From a virus, in IMG/VR virus record IMGVR_UViG_3300028415_000010, positions 1-38,910 of that record: a stretch of 38,910 bases of DNA, one strand, 5' to 3'. Made by a program: the position numbers and the translations under genes. This document shows, piece by piece, positions 32,679-38,909 of this stretch. The notes under the pieces were generated by a model. That model was not told the DNA's origin. It was given only the letters and a program-made list of their open reading frames with translations, and made no database searches. Each line of letters starts with the position of its first letter. The stretch's first letter is position 1.

Positions 32679-33165
32679 AGAAACGAACGATTCCTTGGAT
32701 GGCTGTGAAGGTGAAAAACACGTGGTTAAGCTCGATGCCGACACCCTTGTATGTGTATGAGAGGAGAAGCCCAGGCATAGGCACGATGGAGAGGCCTAGG
32801 TCGTCTTTGTAACCAGTGGCAGCAGCCAGACCACCACCCAAGCAGAACTGTCCGTTCCCCATGTTTGGACACATGGACTTGGACACTCGGGCAATGACTG
32901 AGGGTTTGCTGTAGCTATTGGTCACTCGCATGAGGGCGTAACCGGTGGCCCACTCAAGGTTGGGGTCGGTTTCATCCTGAACCAGATGGCGGTATTCATA
33001 ACCGATGGTGTTGTGTGTCTCGTTAAAGCCTTCGCCATCGTTGTCGGACATATGGGAGGACCAACCTCCGATAATTGCGGTGTGGTCTGTGCGTGTCTCA
33101 GCCTCGGTGGGTTCAGAGAGTAGAAAGAGGATGGCGAGCGGTATGAGCAGAGAATGGTTTAACAT
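32677..33165 (-). CDS. PagP-like outer-membrane beta-barrel protein
   Basis: A 162-residue exported protein. The signal peptide (LNHSLLIPLAILFLLSEPTEAE) is followed by alternating strand-like segments and a C-terminal phenylalanine, as in outer-membrane barrels. Its order of motifs resembles the lipid A palmitoyltransferase PagP: a His in GWSSHMSD (PagP H33 region), NSYSKPS (PagP D76-S77 region, with Asn for Asp), and a final GGGLAAATGY...VGIELNHV...F. A phage copy could alter the cell surface, blocking further infection. Whether it is an enzyme is open. GGAGG lies eight bases before the ATG at 33165; a frame starting in the promoter is an artefact. Confidence 0.65.
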   Translation of the reverse strand: MLNHSLLIPLAILFLLSEPTEAETRTDHTAIIGGWSSHMSDNDGEGFNETHNTIGYEYRHLVQDETDPNLEWATGYALMRVTNSYSKPSVIARVSKSMCPNMGNGQFCLGGGLAAATGYKDDLGLSIVPMPGLLLSYTYKGVGIELNHVFFTFTAIQGIVRF

Positions 33166-33185
33166 GAATGGAACCTCCAGAAACG

Positions 33186-33210
33186 AGAAAACCCCAGCCG
33201 AAGCCGGGGT
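33186..33210 (-). terminator. UUCG-loop hairpin in the leader of the barrel gene
   Basis: Minus-strand RNA ACCCCGGC-TTCG-GCTGGGGT forms an 8-bp stem with a stable UUCG loop, then TTTTC. It lies 13-37 nt downstream of the promoter at 33223 and before the barrel gene, so it is either an attenuator or a 5' stabilising hairpin. Confidence 0.72.
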
Positions 33211-33222
33211 CGAGGATGTGTT

Positions 33223-33242
33223 TATCCATAGGTAAGCCATTT
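33223..33242 (-). promoter_or_regulatory. Phage RNA polymerase promoter candidate between two terminators
   Basis: Minus strand AAATGGCTTACCTATGGATA, identical to copies at 28477 and 32659. A terminator at 33264-33289 isolates it from upstream transcription, and the barrel gene follows. Confidence 0.82.
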
Positions 33243-33263
33243 AATTTTCTGGAGGTCAGAAAC

Positions 33264-33289
33264 GAAAAAACCCCAGCCGAAGCCGGGGT
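33264..33289 (-). terminator. UUCG-loop terminator after the early membrane peptide
   Basis: Minus-strand ACCCCGGC-TTCG-GCTGGGGT followed by TTTTTTC: an 8-bp stem, UUCG loop and T-run, 20 nt after the stop of the 27-residue peptide gene. A typical intrinsic terminator; it would end transcripts of the RNA polymerase block. Confidence 0.88.
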
Positions 33290-33308
33290 CTTAACTCTCT
33301 GTCTGTGT

Positions 33309-33392
33309 CTACTGCGAGTTCGCGATGATCGTCAAAAGCAGCATAATGATTATGATTGCGAGGGGAACCCCATCGTCATCATTCACCTTCAT
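33309..33392 (-). CDS. 27-residue membrane peptide
   Basis: ATG at 33392 with TAGGAG seven bases upstream encodes MKVNDDDGVPLAIIIIMLLL plus TIIANSQ. An acidic N-terminus precedes one hydrophobic helix (PLAIIIIMLLLTIIA). The binding site overlaps the stop of the HNH gene, and a terminator follows the gene, so it is a complete, translated unit in the RNA polymerase operon. Function unknown; small early membrane peptides of phages often act on host membrane proteins. Confidence 0.65.
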   Translation of the reverse strand: MKVNDDDGVPLAIIIIMLLLTIIANSQ

Positions 33393-33402
33393 AGGCCGTC
33401 TC

Positions 33403-33849
33403 CTACCGTGGTATATGTCGCCATGTCTTTCCTTCTGTGATCTTCGAGATGGTCCTGGGATCGACTCCCAGTTCCTTGGCCATATTGTACGCACTCTTAT
33501 GCTTCGATCTCAAAACGTACATGACATCCTCCTCGGTTAACTTAGCGCGACCACTTCGCTCTCCTCGGGCGCATCGACCTCGGGCAACTCTATCCGCCAC
33601 GTTGTCTGCATGGGTTCCCAGCACGAGGTGGTGAGGGTTGATGCAGTTGGGCTTATCGCAGGTATGACGCACGACCATGTTCTCTGGGATAGGACCGTGG
33701 GTCTGTTCGTAGTTCAACCTGTGGCAATACTTGAGGCCACCGCCGACTTTGATCTGTACGTGGCCATCTTGAGTCGTGGTCCTCCCGATCACTAACTGGC
33801 AACCGGTCTCCTCATAAAACTTAACGGGCAGTCCATTCAATGGATTAAT
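33403..33849 (-). CDS. HNH homing endonuclease with C-terminal HTH, non-ATG start
   Basis: About 148 residues. HNH_3-type core: CHRLNYEQTHGPIPENMVV, then RHTCDKPNCINPHHLVLGTH, with paired cysteines and the H-N-H pattern. The C-terminus (KLTEEDVMYVLRSKHKSA, then YNMAKELGVDPRTISKITEG) is a helix-turn-helix that would set target choice. It is a free-standing selfish gene inserted after the RNA polymerase gene. No ATG or GTG fits: AGGAGG at 33855-33860 is followed after five bases by ATT (33849) and after 14 by TTG (33840). The ATT spacing is ideal, so a rare ATT start is my choice. Confidence 0.82.
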   Translation of the reverse strand: MNPLNGLPVKFYEETGCQLVIGRTTTQDGHVQIKVGGGLKYCHRLNYEQTHGPIPENMVVRHTCDKPNCINPHHLVLGTHADNVADRVARGRCARGERSGRAKLTEEDVMYVLRSKHKSAYNMAKELGVDPRTISKITEGKTWRHIPR

Positions 33850-33886
33850 ATCTACCTCCTGTTGGTCTCGATATAGAGACAATGGG

Positions 33887-36703
33887 TTATGCAAAAGCGT
33901 AGTCCGACTTAATGACGGACTCGATGTCGAGACTTCCATGTTCAGGTAAAGACGGTACTTCCTCCCGGAGTTCAGGTGGGAGCTGGGCCAGGAACTCATC
34001 CCGGAGCTGCCCGAAGTAGTCATTCCGGTAAAGCTCAACGAAGGCCTCCCGGATAATCTGGAAGAAGCGCCCGGTGTTAGCAGCATGAACACCAAACGAG
34101 TCGTGGATAAGCGCGAAGCTCTTCATACCCTCTTGTACCGACATCGAGACCAGTTTCAAAAGGTGTGAGGAGTCCAGGCTATGTGTCACGTTGGGGCTGA
34201 TCGCGTTGCCAGCACGGACAGTGTCCATGTTCTCCTGCTCCTCACGGATGGAGAGCTGCATACGAGAACCGAAGAGCCTGGTGTTGATCTGACGGAGCTT
34301 GGACTGGCGGTAAGCCTGCATGACCGGGAACCCGAGGTTCGTTGTCCAGCGGACGGGACGACCCTGAGCCGCCACCAGTTTCGCAGTCTTCTGCATCCAC
34401 TCCATGATCTCCGCAGCCTTAAGCACGGTCTCACGGACATACTTGTACAGCAGACGGGCCATGGCACCAGCAGCCATGAAGCCATCCCCAGAGAATGGGA
34501 ACACACGGTTCGCCTTATCCTCGCTGTAGCCCTTGGACAACAGGTTATCCCTTTGCTTCTTGAGAGGGCCAAGGGTGTCCTCCATGACCTGCTCCCGGAA
34601 GCCATACTCCTTGGAGCCATACGGAAAGGTCATAACCGAGCGTTTCACATGCTTACGGGTAAGCCCGAACTGGAGCCACTCCCAGTAGGCCATGTGGTAC
34701 TCAAGCTCACGTTTAACCTCACGCTGTCCCTTGTTGAGCTTCTCATCGCCCATCACCTTGTTCAGGAACGCAGGCCACTTACGGTTATCCGCGCCTTTGA
34801 TATTCTTCAGGTAGTAGGTCTTCGCGTACTCTGCGGCCTTCCGCAGCGCCTCCTCACGAGACTCCGCGCCACCCACGGTCTCCTCCATGTGGGCTTGGAC
34901 CTTGTCCATGACCTCAGAGTAGATATCCTGAGGTTCATCCGAGGGAATCAAGTTCACCGCAGAGCCAGTGATTTCACACCGCAGCGCCATCCCCAGGTTC
35001 TGAAGCCCTGAGCAGGAACCATCCAGATCGATCGGCATGTGGGACACGTAGTCCGCGCCTTCAAGCTGGATACCCTTCATCTCGACACAGGCGGCGTATG
35101 CCTGGAATGGTTTGTCGGCCTCTTCCCAGAGACGGACTTCGATTGGGTCATCAGCACATGCAGTGAGTGTGGTCCAGTTCTTCTCAGTCCATGCGACACG
35201 CTCATCGAAAGACACCTTGTCCACGCCAAAGAGGTTGGCCACATGTACCTTGAACCACCACAGACCTTCAGGCCCGAGACGCCTACCTTCGGAGAACTCC
35301 AGCAGACCTTTGATCCAGTCCGCAGTCTGGGGGTTGAGGTTGGGCACCGCGTACAGGCGACCCCGGAAGTCCAGTTGGTGTGGGAAATAGATAGACTCGA
35401 AGTCCATGAACCGCTTGGCTGTACCCATGATGAGATTGAAGTTCACCCGTTGGCCTTTCCGAGAGACATTCTCATCGAAAGCCATAGCCGCTTGCTTGCG
35501 GTAGTTGTTCCAGATGACTTCCCGTTTCTCATACTCAGGATGGACCGGGGGTTTGGGCGGTTTGTTGAAGGGGTTGGCCTTGCACTCCTCCGACCACTTG
35601 TACACGAGTTTACGCTGGGCGCTGTGTTCCTTGCCCCACTCCGGTTTCTCAGGCACTGGGACATTCTCCAGTTCAGGCATCTTGGAGCCAGGAACCGTGC
35701 GGCCAATCTCCCGGAGCTTGCCATGCAGCGCAACCACATGCTTACGGATACGCCAAGGGGTCTCCTGTGCAGCGTTCAACGCACGGATTACCTCAGGCAT
35801 GTGAGCTGATTTTAGCTCTTCGAGATAGTCCCGAGATCGAGTCTTGACCATCCGAACCGGACGGTTATACGCGCTCAGATAGCCACCCCCGTGGCTCATA
35901 CCGTGGGACCAGCGAACCGGAGGGATGCACATGGGCTCCCGAACTGGGGTTAACTCAGCGACCTGCTCAACATTGTTCGTGATCCAATCGATCATCTCTT
36001 GGGTGGCAACGATGTGCTTCACAACCTTCTGACGACCATTCTTGTTTGGCTGTGCGATGTCCTTGACCTCAAACCTGGAGGCGAACAGGGAGGTAGCAAC
36101 CTCAACGAGGTATTGCCCGGTCTGGAGCTTCTTCTTCTCCGACCATGGGTCACGCTCCACGCTGGCCATCCGAGCGATACGAACAGCGGAGTCCATCTTG
36201 TGCTTGGGGTCGTTCTTCTGGTCGATGCGACGTTGGATGACCTTCAGCAGCTTGTCGTCCTCAGCCTTCAGACTCGCGAGAAACAGCTCATCTTCAATGG
36301 CTTTCCCAATGTTTACAGCCACTGTGGCGTATGGCGTTGGCTGTGAGATCGATGCAATGATGTTCTGGAGGGTCAGCATGGCTGCTTCACGAAAGCCTAT
36401 AGAGGCGATCTCAGCGTCTGCTAAGGCATGGACCGCTGGTTTACCTCCTTGGGATTTACCAGCAATCTCTTCGTGGAGGTTAATCAAGGCAACCGCAAGA
36501 TCACCGACCATGTGACCTATGAAACGGGAGCCATAGGATGTCTTGTCTTCATGACCCGCATCCCTACGTTTCTGTACCGCAGCCTCGAAGCGTTCCTTGC
36601 CTAATTCGTAAGACCTCCATTCAAGGTTAATCTGTTCCTGGTACAACTCAGGGTCAACCTGCATGTCGATGGTGAGGTCTGCACGTTGGTTCACATCATT
36701 CAT
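33887..36703 (-). CDS. Single-subunit RNA polymerase (T7 gp1-like)
   Basis: A 938-residue DNA-directed RNA polymerase (T7 is 883) that would transcribe most phage genes from its own promoters. Catalytic motifs: A with IDLDGSCSGLQ (T7 D537), B with RKHVKRSVMTFPYGSKEYGF (T7 K631 and Y639), and C with ALIHDSFGVHA (D868, T7 D812). RFMDFESIYFPHQLDFRGR and the terminal SDYAFA, equivalent to the T7 FAFA foot, are also present. The extra length lies mainly in the N-terminal half. GAGG lies 11 bases before the ATG. The gene is preceded by its own type of promoter and by the integrase terminator. Confidence 0.98.
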   Translation of the reverse strand: MNDVNQRADLTIDMQVDPELYQEQINLEWRSYELGKERFEAAVQKRRDAGHEDKTSYGSRFIGHMVGDLAVALINLHEEIAGKSQGGKPAVHALADAEIASIGFREAAMLTLQNIIASISQPTPYATVAVNIGKAIEDELFLASLKAEDDKLLKVIQRRIDQKNDPKHKMDSAVRIARMASVERDPWSEKKKLQTGQYLVEVATSLFASRFEVKDIAQPNKNGRQKVVKHIVATQEMIDWITNNVEQVAELTPVREPMCIPPVRWSHGMSHGGGYLSAYNRPVRMVKTRSRDYLEELKSAHMPEVIRALNAAQETPWRIRKHVVALHGKLREIGRTVPGSKMPELENVPVPEKPEWGKEHSAQRKLVYKWSEECKANPFNKPPKPPVHPEYEKREVIWNNYRKQAAMAFDENVSRKGQRVNFNLIMGTAKRFMDFESIYFPHQLDFRGRLYAVPNLNPQTADWIKGLLEFSEGRRLGPEGLWWFKVHVANLFGVDKVSFDERVAWTEKNWTTLTACADDPIEVRLWEEADKPFQAYAACVEMKGIQLEGADYVSHMPIDLDGSCSGLQNLGMALRCEITGSAVNLIPSDEPQDIYSEVMDKVQAHMEETVGGAESREEALRKAAEYAKTYYLKNIKGADNRKWPAFLNKVMGDEKLNKGQREVKRELEYHMAYWEWLQFGLTRKHVKRSVMTFPYGSKEYGFREQVMEDTLGPLKKQRDNLLSKGYSEDKANRVFPFSGDGFMAAGAMARLLYKYVRETVLKAAEIMEWMQKTAKLVAAQGRPVRWTTNLGFPVMQAYRQSKLRQINTRLFGSRMQLSIREEQENMDTVRAGNAISPNVTHSLDSSHLLKLVSMSVQEGMKSFALIHDSFGVHAANTGRFFQIIREAFVELYRNDYFGQLRDEFLAQLPPELREEVPSLPEHGSLDIESVIKSDYAFA

Positions 36704-36863
36704 AAATAATAAAGCCTCTAATTGGTCTTACAGTTAGGTCTTAAGGTTTGTCCTTAGGTTTAACCTAAGGTTTAGGTTCTTACTGTGTGATAATTACTGT
36801 TGGTTAAGACTTAAGGTCTGCAGTGGGTCACAACCCAAGGTGATAACCCAGGGTTAAACCTCC
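36704..36863 (-). promoter_or_regulatory. RNA polymerase gene leader with CCTTAGG palindromes
   Basis: A 160-nt leader without genes. CCTTAGGTT-T-AACCTAAGG at 36752-36770 is a perfect 9-bp inverted repeat. Related words (TTAGGTCTTAAGG, TTTAGGTT, TTAAGACTTAAGG) surround it, and AACCC-T-GGGTT and TGGGT-TGTG-ACCCA hairpins lie at the promoter-proximal end. A/T-rich TGATAATTACTG sits in the middle. It could hold operators, RNA structures, or an origin; T7 has its primary origin near gene 1. Confidence 0.55.
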
Positions 36864-36883
36864 TGTCCTTAGGTAAGCCATTT
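36864..36883 (-). promoter_or_regulatory. Phage RNA polymerase promoter candidate before the RNA polymerase gene
   Basis: Minus strand AAATGGCTTACCTAAGGACA, 18 of 20 matches to the main form. It would let the RNA polymerase transcribe its own gene. It lies between the integrase terminator and the leader. Confidence 0.75.
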
Positions 36884-36935
36884 AATGACTCCATGGAACG
36901 GGGTCGAGAAGATACCGATGTCGTTACTACTTTGC

Positions 36936-36962
36936 AAATAAAAACCCCAGTCGAAACCGGGG
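36936..36962 (-). terminator. UUCG-loop terminator after integrase
   Basis: Minus-strand CCCCGGT-TTCG-ACTGGGG followed by TTTTTATTT, 36 nt past the integrase stop. The stem keeps the same shape as the two terminators at 33186 and 33264, but the closing pair next to the loop is T-A instead of C-G, a compensated change that supports the structure. Confidence 0.88.
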
Positions 36963-36997
36963 CTGTTGATAGTGCTTGTTCAAATAATCTGATGGAC

Positions 36998-38002
36998 CTA
37001 ACCCATGTGCTTTGTCACATCACGATTGCTGTAATGAACATACCGGGCCAGCGATTGCATGTTCTTATGACCAGTGACCTGTTGGACCATCAGCATGTTG
37101 GGAAGGGTCTTGGCATACTTGGTCGCAGCCGTGTGTCGGCAATCATGGAGTCGCAGATGCTTGAGGCCTGTCCGGTGCTTGGCCCTCCTGAAGCGTGTCC
37201 GCATGCCCTCATAGGTGATCTTGAAGACAGGCCCCTTGACACGACCTGAGGTCAGCTCTGAGAGCAATGCTCGGGCCTTCTGATTCAGGGGTACGGTACG
37301 TGCGGTTCGCATCTTCGTGTTGGCCTTGGGCAGCGAGATGTAGGAATCCTCAGGGTCATCAAGGTCCATCCATTCCACCCTCAGGAACATCAACTCAGAG
37401 AGTCGCATCGCTGTCTCGAGTAGTAGGCTGTACGCAATGCTGTACTCACCGCCCAGTTCCTCACGTAGAAGCTCCTGCTCCTTGGCCTTGTGGATGACGT
37501 CACGGCCATCCCCGGTGCTGGGTATCTTGATCATCTTGATCGGGTTCACGAGGTCGAACATCAGCTTTTCCTGGCGGAACCACTGGAAGATCGCTGAGAT
37601 GAAGAACAGCTCCTTCCTGACGGTCTCAGGACTGACGGATTTGAGCCTCGTGACCTTGTAGTCTTGGGCTGCTTCCGCGTTGAAGGACTCCAGGGTGAAG
37701 CCATCCAGTCGAATCTCCATGAGCTGGAGCATCTTGAGACGCTTGTGTTGGCTGGTCTTGCCGGTCTGCGTGGTCTGCTCCTCGAGCTTGGGCTTCAGAC
37801 ATTCCTCACGGTACTTGTGCAGGGCGTCAGCCATGGGGGTGCCCTTGAGTCGGTAGAAGGCTGAGACCTCGCGCTCCTTGGCCCAGTGTTTGGCCTCGGC
37901 TCGGGTGGTGAAGGTCTGACTCTTTTTAATAGTCTTCCCCGTGTTGGTTGTCCATCTGACATGCGCCCGGTATTTACCGTTGGTCTCTCTGGAGATATGC
38001 AT
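36998..38002 (-). CDS. int: Tyrosine recombinase, phage integrase
   Basis: A 334-residue site-specific recombinase. The N-terminal arm-binding part (MHISRETNGKYRAHVRWTTN) and a core-binding helical domain are followed by the catalytic domain. Active-site residues in order: R in ETAMRLSELMFL, K in the strand-turn near TKMRTARTVPL, H-x-x-R in LHDCRHTAATKYA, H in VTGHKN, and the nucleophile Y in SLARYVHYSN. It should integrate the phage at a site matching the tRNA-like sequence 126 nt upstream. I chose the ATG at 38002 with GAGGG upstream; 23 residues of a longer frame have no support. The gene has its own terminator and a likely sigma70 promoter. Confidence 0.95.
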   Translation of the reverse strand: MHISRETNGKYRAHVRWTTNTGKTIKKSQTFTTRAEAKHWAKEREVSAFYRLKGTPMADALHKYREECLKPKLEEQTTQTGKTSQHKRLKMLQLMEIRLDGFTLESFNAEAAQDYKVTRLKSVSPETVRKELFFISAIFQWFRQEKLMFDLVNPIKMIKIPSTGDGRDVIHKAKEQELLREELGGEYSIAYSLLLETAMRLSELMFLRVEWMDLDDPEDSYISLPKANTKMRTARTVPLNQKARALLSELTSGRVKGPVFKITYEGMRTRFRRAKHRTGLKHLRLHDCRHTAATKYAKTLPNMLMVQQVTGHKNMQSLARYVHYSNRDVTKHMG

Positions 38003-38127
38003 AATGACCCACCCTCTGTAAGGTTTGGTTGTTCCGTAAAGTTGGAACCTCGCGAATGGCGCGGGGCTCACTCAGGCCAACCGCCAGAAGGGCACCGGGC
38101 TTGTCACAGCTGGTTATGTCCCGCAGG

Positions 38128-38171
38128 CTTACAAGGCGAGGGTCAGGGTTCGAGCCCCTCTCCACCCACCA
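38128..38171 (+). other. tRNA 3'-half-like sequence, probable attachment core (attP)
   Basis: From CTTACAA (like the anticodon loop of tRNA-Val(UAC)) the sequence runs through GGCGAGGGTC, a T-arm AGGG-TTCGAGC-CCCT, and TCCACCC-A-CCA. A further 5' stretch (CAGCTGGTTA at about 38107-38116) recalls a D-arm, but the anticodon stem and 5' acceptor do not pair, so this is not a working tRNA gene. A tRNA 3' end next to integrase is the usual attachment site plan, where integration rebuilds the host tRNA. Confidence 0.65.
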
Positions 38172-38237
38172 AATCCCTTGGAAAACAACCACTTATACTA
38201 CCCTTGGTTACCCAATCTGACCGCTTGTTCCGTGGCA

Positions 38238-38257
38238 GAGTCCGTGAGTACGGACTC
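38238..38257. promoter_or_regulatory. Palindromic operator candidate
   Basis: GAGTCCGT-GAGT-ACGGACTC: two perfect 8-bp arms around 4 bases. It lies about 16-35 bases past the expected start of the promoter at 38280-38309. A single arm recurs at 38356-38363. The neighbouring MarR-like protein, a dimeric winged-helix type, is a natural candidate to bind it. Confidence 0.65.
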
Positions 38258-38279
38258 ATCGTCGTCCCTAAGTTCCTGA

Positions 38280-38309
38280 ATAATAAGCTTGTTACCGGGG
38301 TCGAGTCAA
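38280..38309 (-). promoter_or_regulatory. Sigma70-like promoter reading toward integrase
   Basis: Minus strand TTGACT (38304-38309), an 18-base spacer, then TATTAT (38280-38285): five of six matches to each host consensus box. Transcription should begin near 38273, pass the operator and tRNA-like region, and reach the integrase gene. Confidence 0.65.
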
Positions 38310-38397
38310 ACCCTTTACCGATTAAGACTCCACGATTTTGACCCGCGTAACCGCTACGGACTCTCCATCTGTGATGTCGCCCGGTTTTAACCTGGAC

Positions 38398-38429
38398 ATA
38401 AAAACCCGAGACCTCAGGAAAGCCTCGGG
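38398..38429 (-). terminator. Terminator after the MarR-like gene
   Basis: Minus-strand CCCGAGGC / GTCTCGGG forms an 8-bp stem with one mismatch and a 9-nt loop, followed by TTTTTATG. It lies 17 nt past the MarR-like stop and separates that gene from the integrase promoter. Confidence 0.82.
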
Positions 38430-38445
38430 CGGTTTAACATTGCTC

Positions 38446-38766
38446 TCAATCCGTGAGCTGTTTGATCTTCTTTGCGAGAGATTCCCCCCTTTCGTTCAGG
38501 TGCCAGCACTGCACCCTATAATCGTTCTCATCGGGTTCTACTCGGGCTACATCGATCCCGGCTTTCCCCGGCCTTGCACGATGAGTTAGATTCCGAAGGT
38601 TTCTGCTGGCGGACTGCTTAGACATATCCAGTGAAGATACCGCTTGGGATACCGTTAAACCGGGTTTATCCATTAAGTGCAGGAAGCACAGCATGGTTCC
38701 CACCGGTATGTCGTTCTCGTATTCTCGAAAGAGCTGCAGAACATTTATCAGTTTCTTATTGCTCAT
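38446..38766 (-). CDS. MarR-like winged-helix regulator
   Basis: A 106-residue protein. After an N-terminal helix (NKKLINVLQLFREYE), the fold shows a helix-turn-helix (LTVSQAVSSLDMSKQSASRN) and a wing with ARVEPDENDYRVQCWHLNERG, ending in a helix ESLAKKIKQL, the usual MarR order but without long dimer helices. It could regulate the lysogeny module; the operator palindrome lies 190 nt downstream. Its ATG at 38766 has GGTGA nearby, a weak site. It may be transcribed with the gene upstream, whose stop lies 29 nt away. Confidence 0.8.
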   Translation of the reverse strand: MSNKKLINVLQLFREYENDIPVGTMLCFLHLMDKPGLTVSQAVSSLDMSKQSASRNLRNLTHRARPGKAGIDVARVEPDENDYRVQCWHLNERGESLAKKIKQLTD

Positions 38767-38795
38767 AGTTATTCACCATTTCCTCACGGCTTAAC

Positions 38796-38909
38796 TCAGA
38801 GGTTAAGTCCGATTGCATATAGCTCACCGGCCTCGATAGCCGGGGCTCCATCCTTAGTATACCGCTCGACCTTATCCCTATCGTTTGTGAGTACCCAGCG
38901 CCCCACCTG
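38796..38909 (-). CDS. Partial gene, C-terminal 37 residues
   Basis: An open frame enters from the right edge and ends with TGA at 38796. The visible part includes RWVLTNDRDKVERYTKDGAP and AIEAGELYAIGLNL. The mix of charged and hydrophobic residues is protein-like, and it lies 29 nt upstream of the MarR-like gene in the same direction. The start is outside the window, so the product cannot be named. Confidence 0.5.
   Translation of the reverse strand, partial: QVGRWVLTNDRDKVERYTKDGAPAIEAGELYAIGLNL

Larger units (their letters stand above)
33178..33290. repeat. 34-nt direct repeat containing a terminator, two copies
   Basis: CAGAAACGA(G/A)AAAACCCC... is present at 33178-33211 and 33257-33290 with one difference. 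Each copy holds a UUCG-loop hairpin. The phage promoter lies between them. Confidence 0.85.
38172..38397. other. Non-coding regulatory stretch between attachment core and MarR terminator
   Basis: No gene with a ribosome binding site is seen on either strand. The stretch holds a sigma70-like promoter, a palindromic operator and one matching half-site (ACGGACTC at 38356-38363), so it looks like the control region of the integrase transcript and may also hold integrase arm sites. Confidence 0.6.

Noticed and set aside
32677-33240. Long form of the barrel protein starting MAYLWINTSST
   Set aside because: This start lies inside the phage promoter and its first 25 residues translate the terminator hairpin. 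The ATG at 33165 has GGAGG and begins a good signal peptide.
34181-35011. 276-residue plus-strand open frame opposite the RNA polymerase gene
   Set aside because: It is antisense to a clearly conserved gene, has no ribosome binding site or recognisable domain, and arises from the codon bias of the opposite strand.
38128-38171. A functional tRNA gene
   Set aside because: The anticodon stem arms (GCAGG and GGCGA) do not pair, the T-stem has only four good pairs, and no 5' acceptor strand complementary to TCCACCC is found at the right distance.
37974-38192. 72-residue minus-strand frame containing WWVERGSNPDPRL
   Set aside because: The string is the familiar false translation of a tRNA 3' end; it runs across the tRNA-like attachment core.
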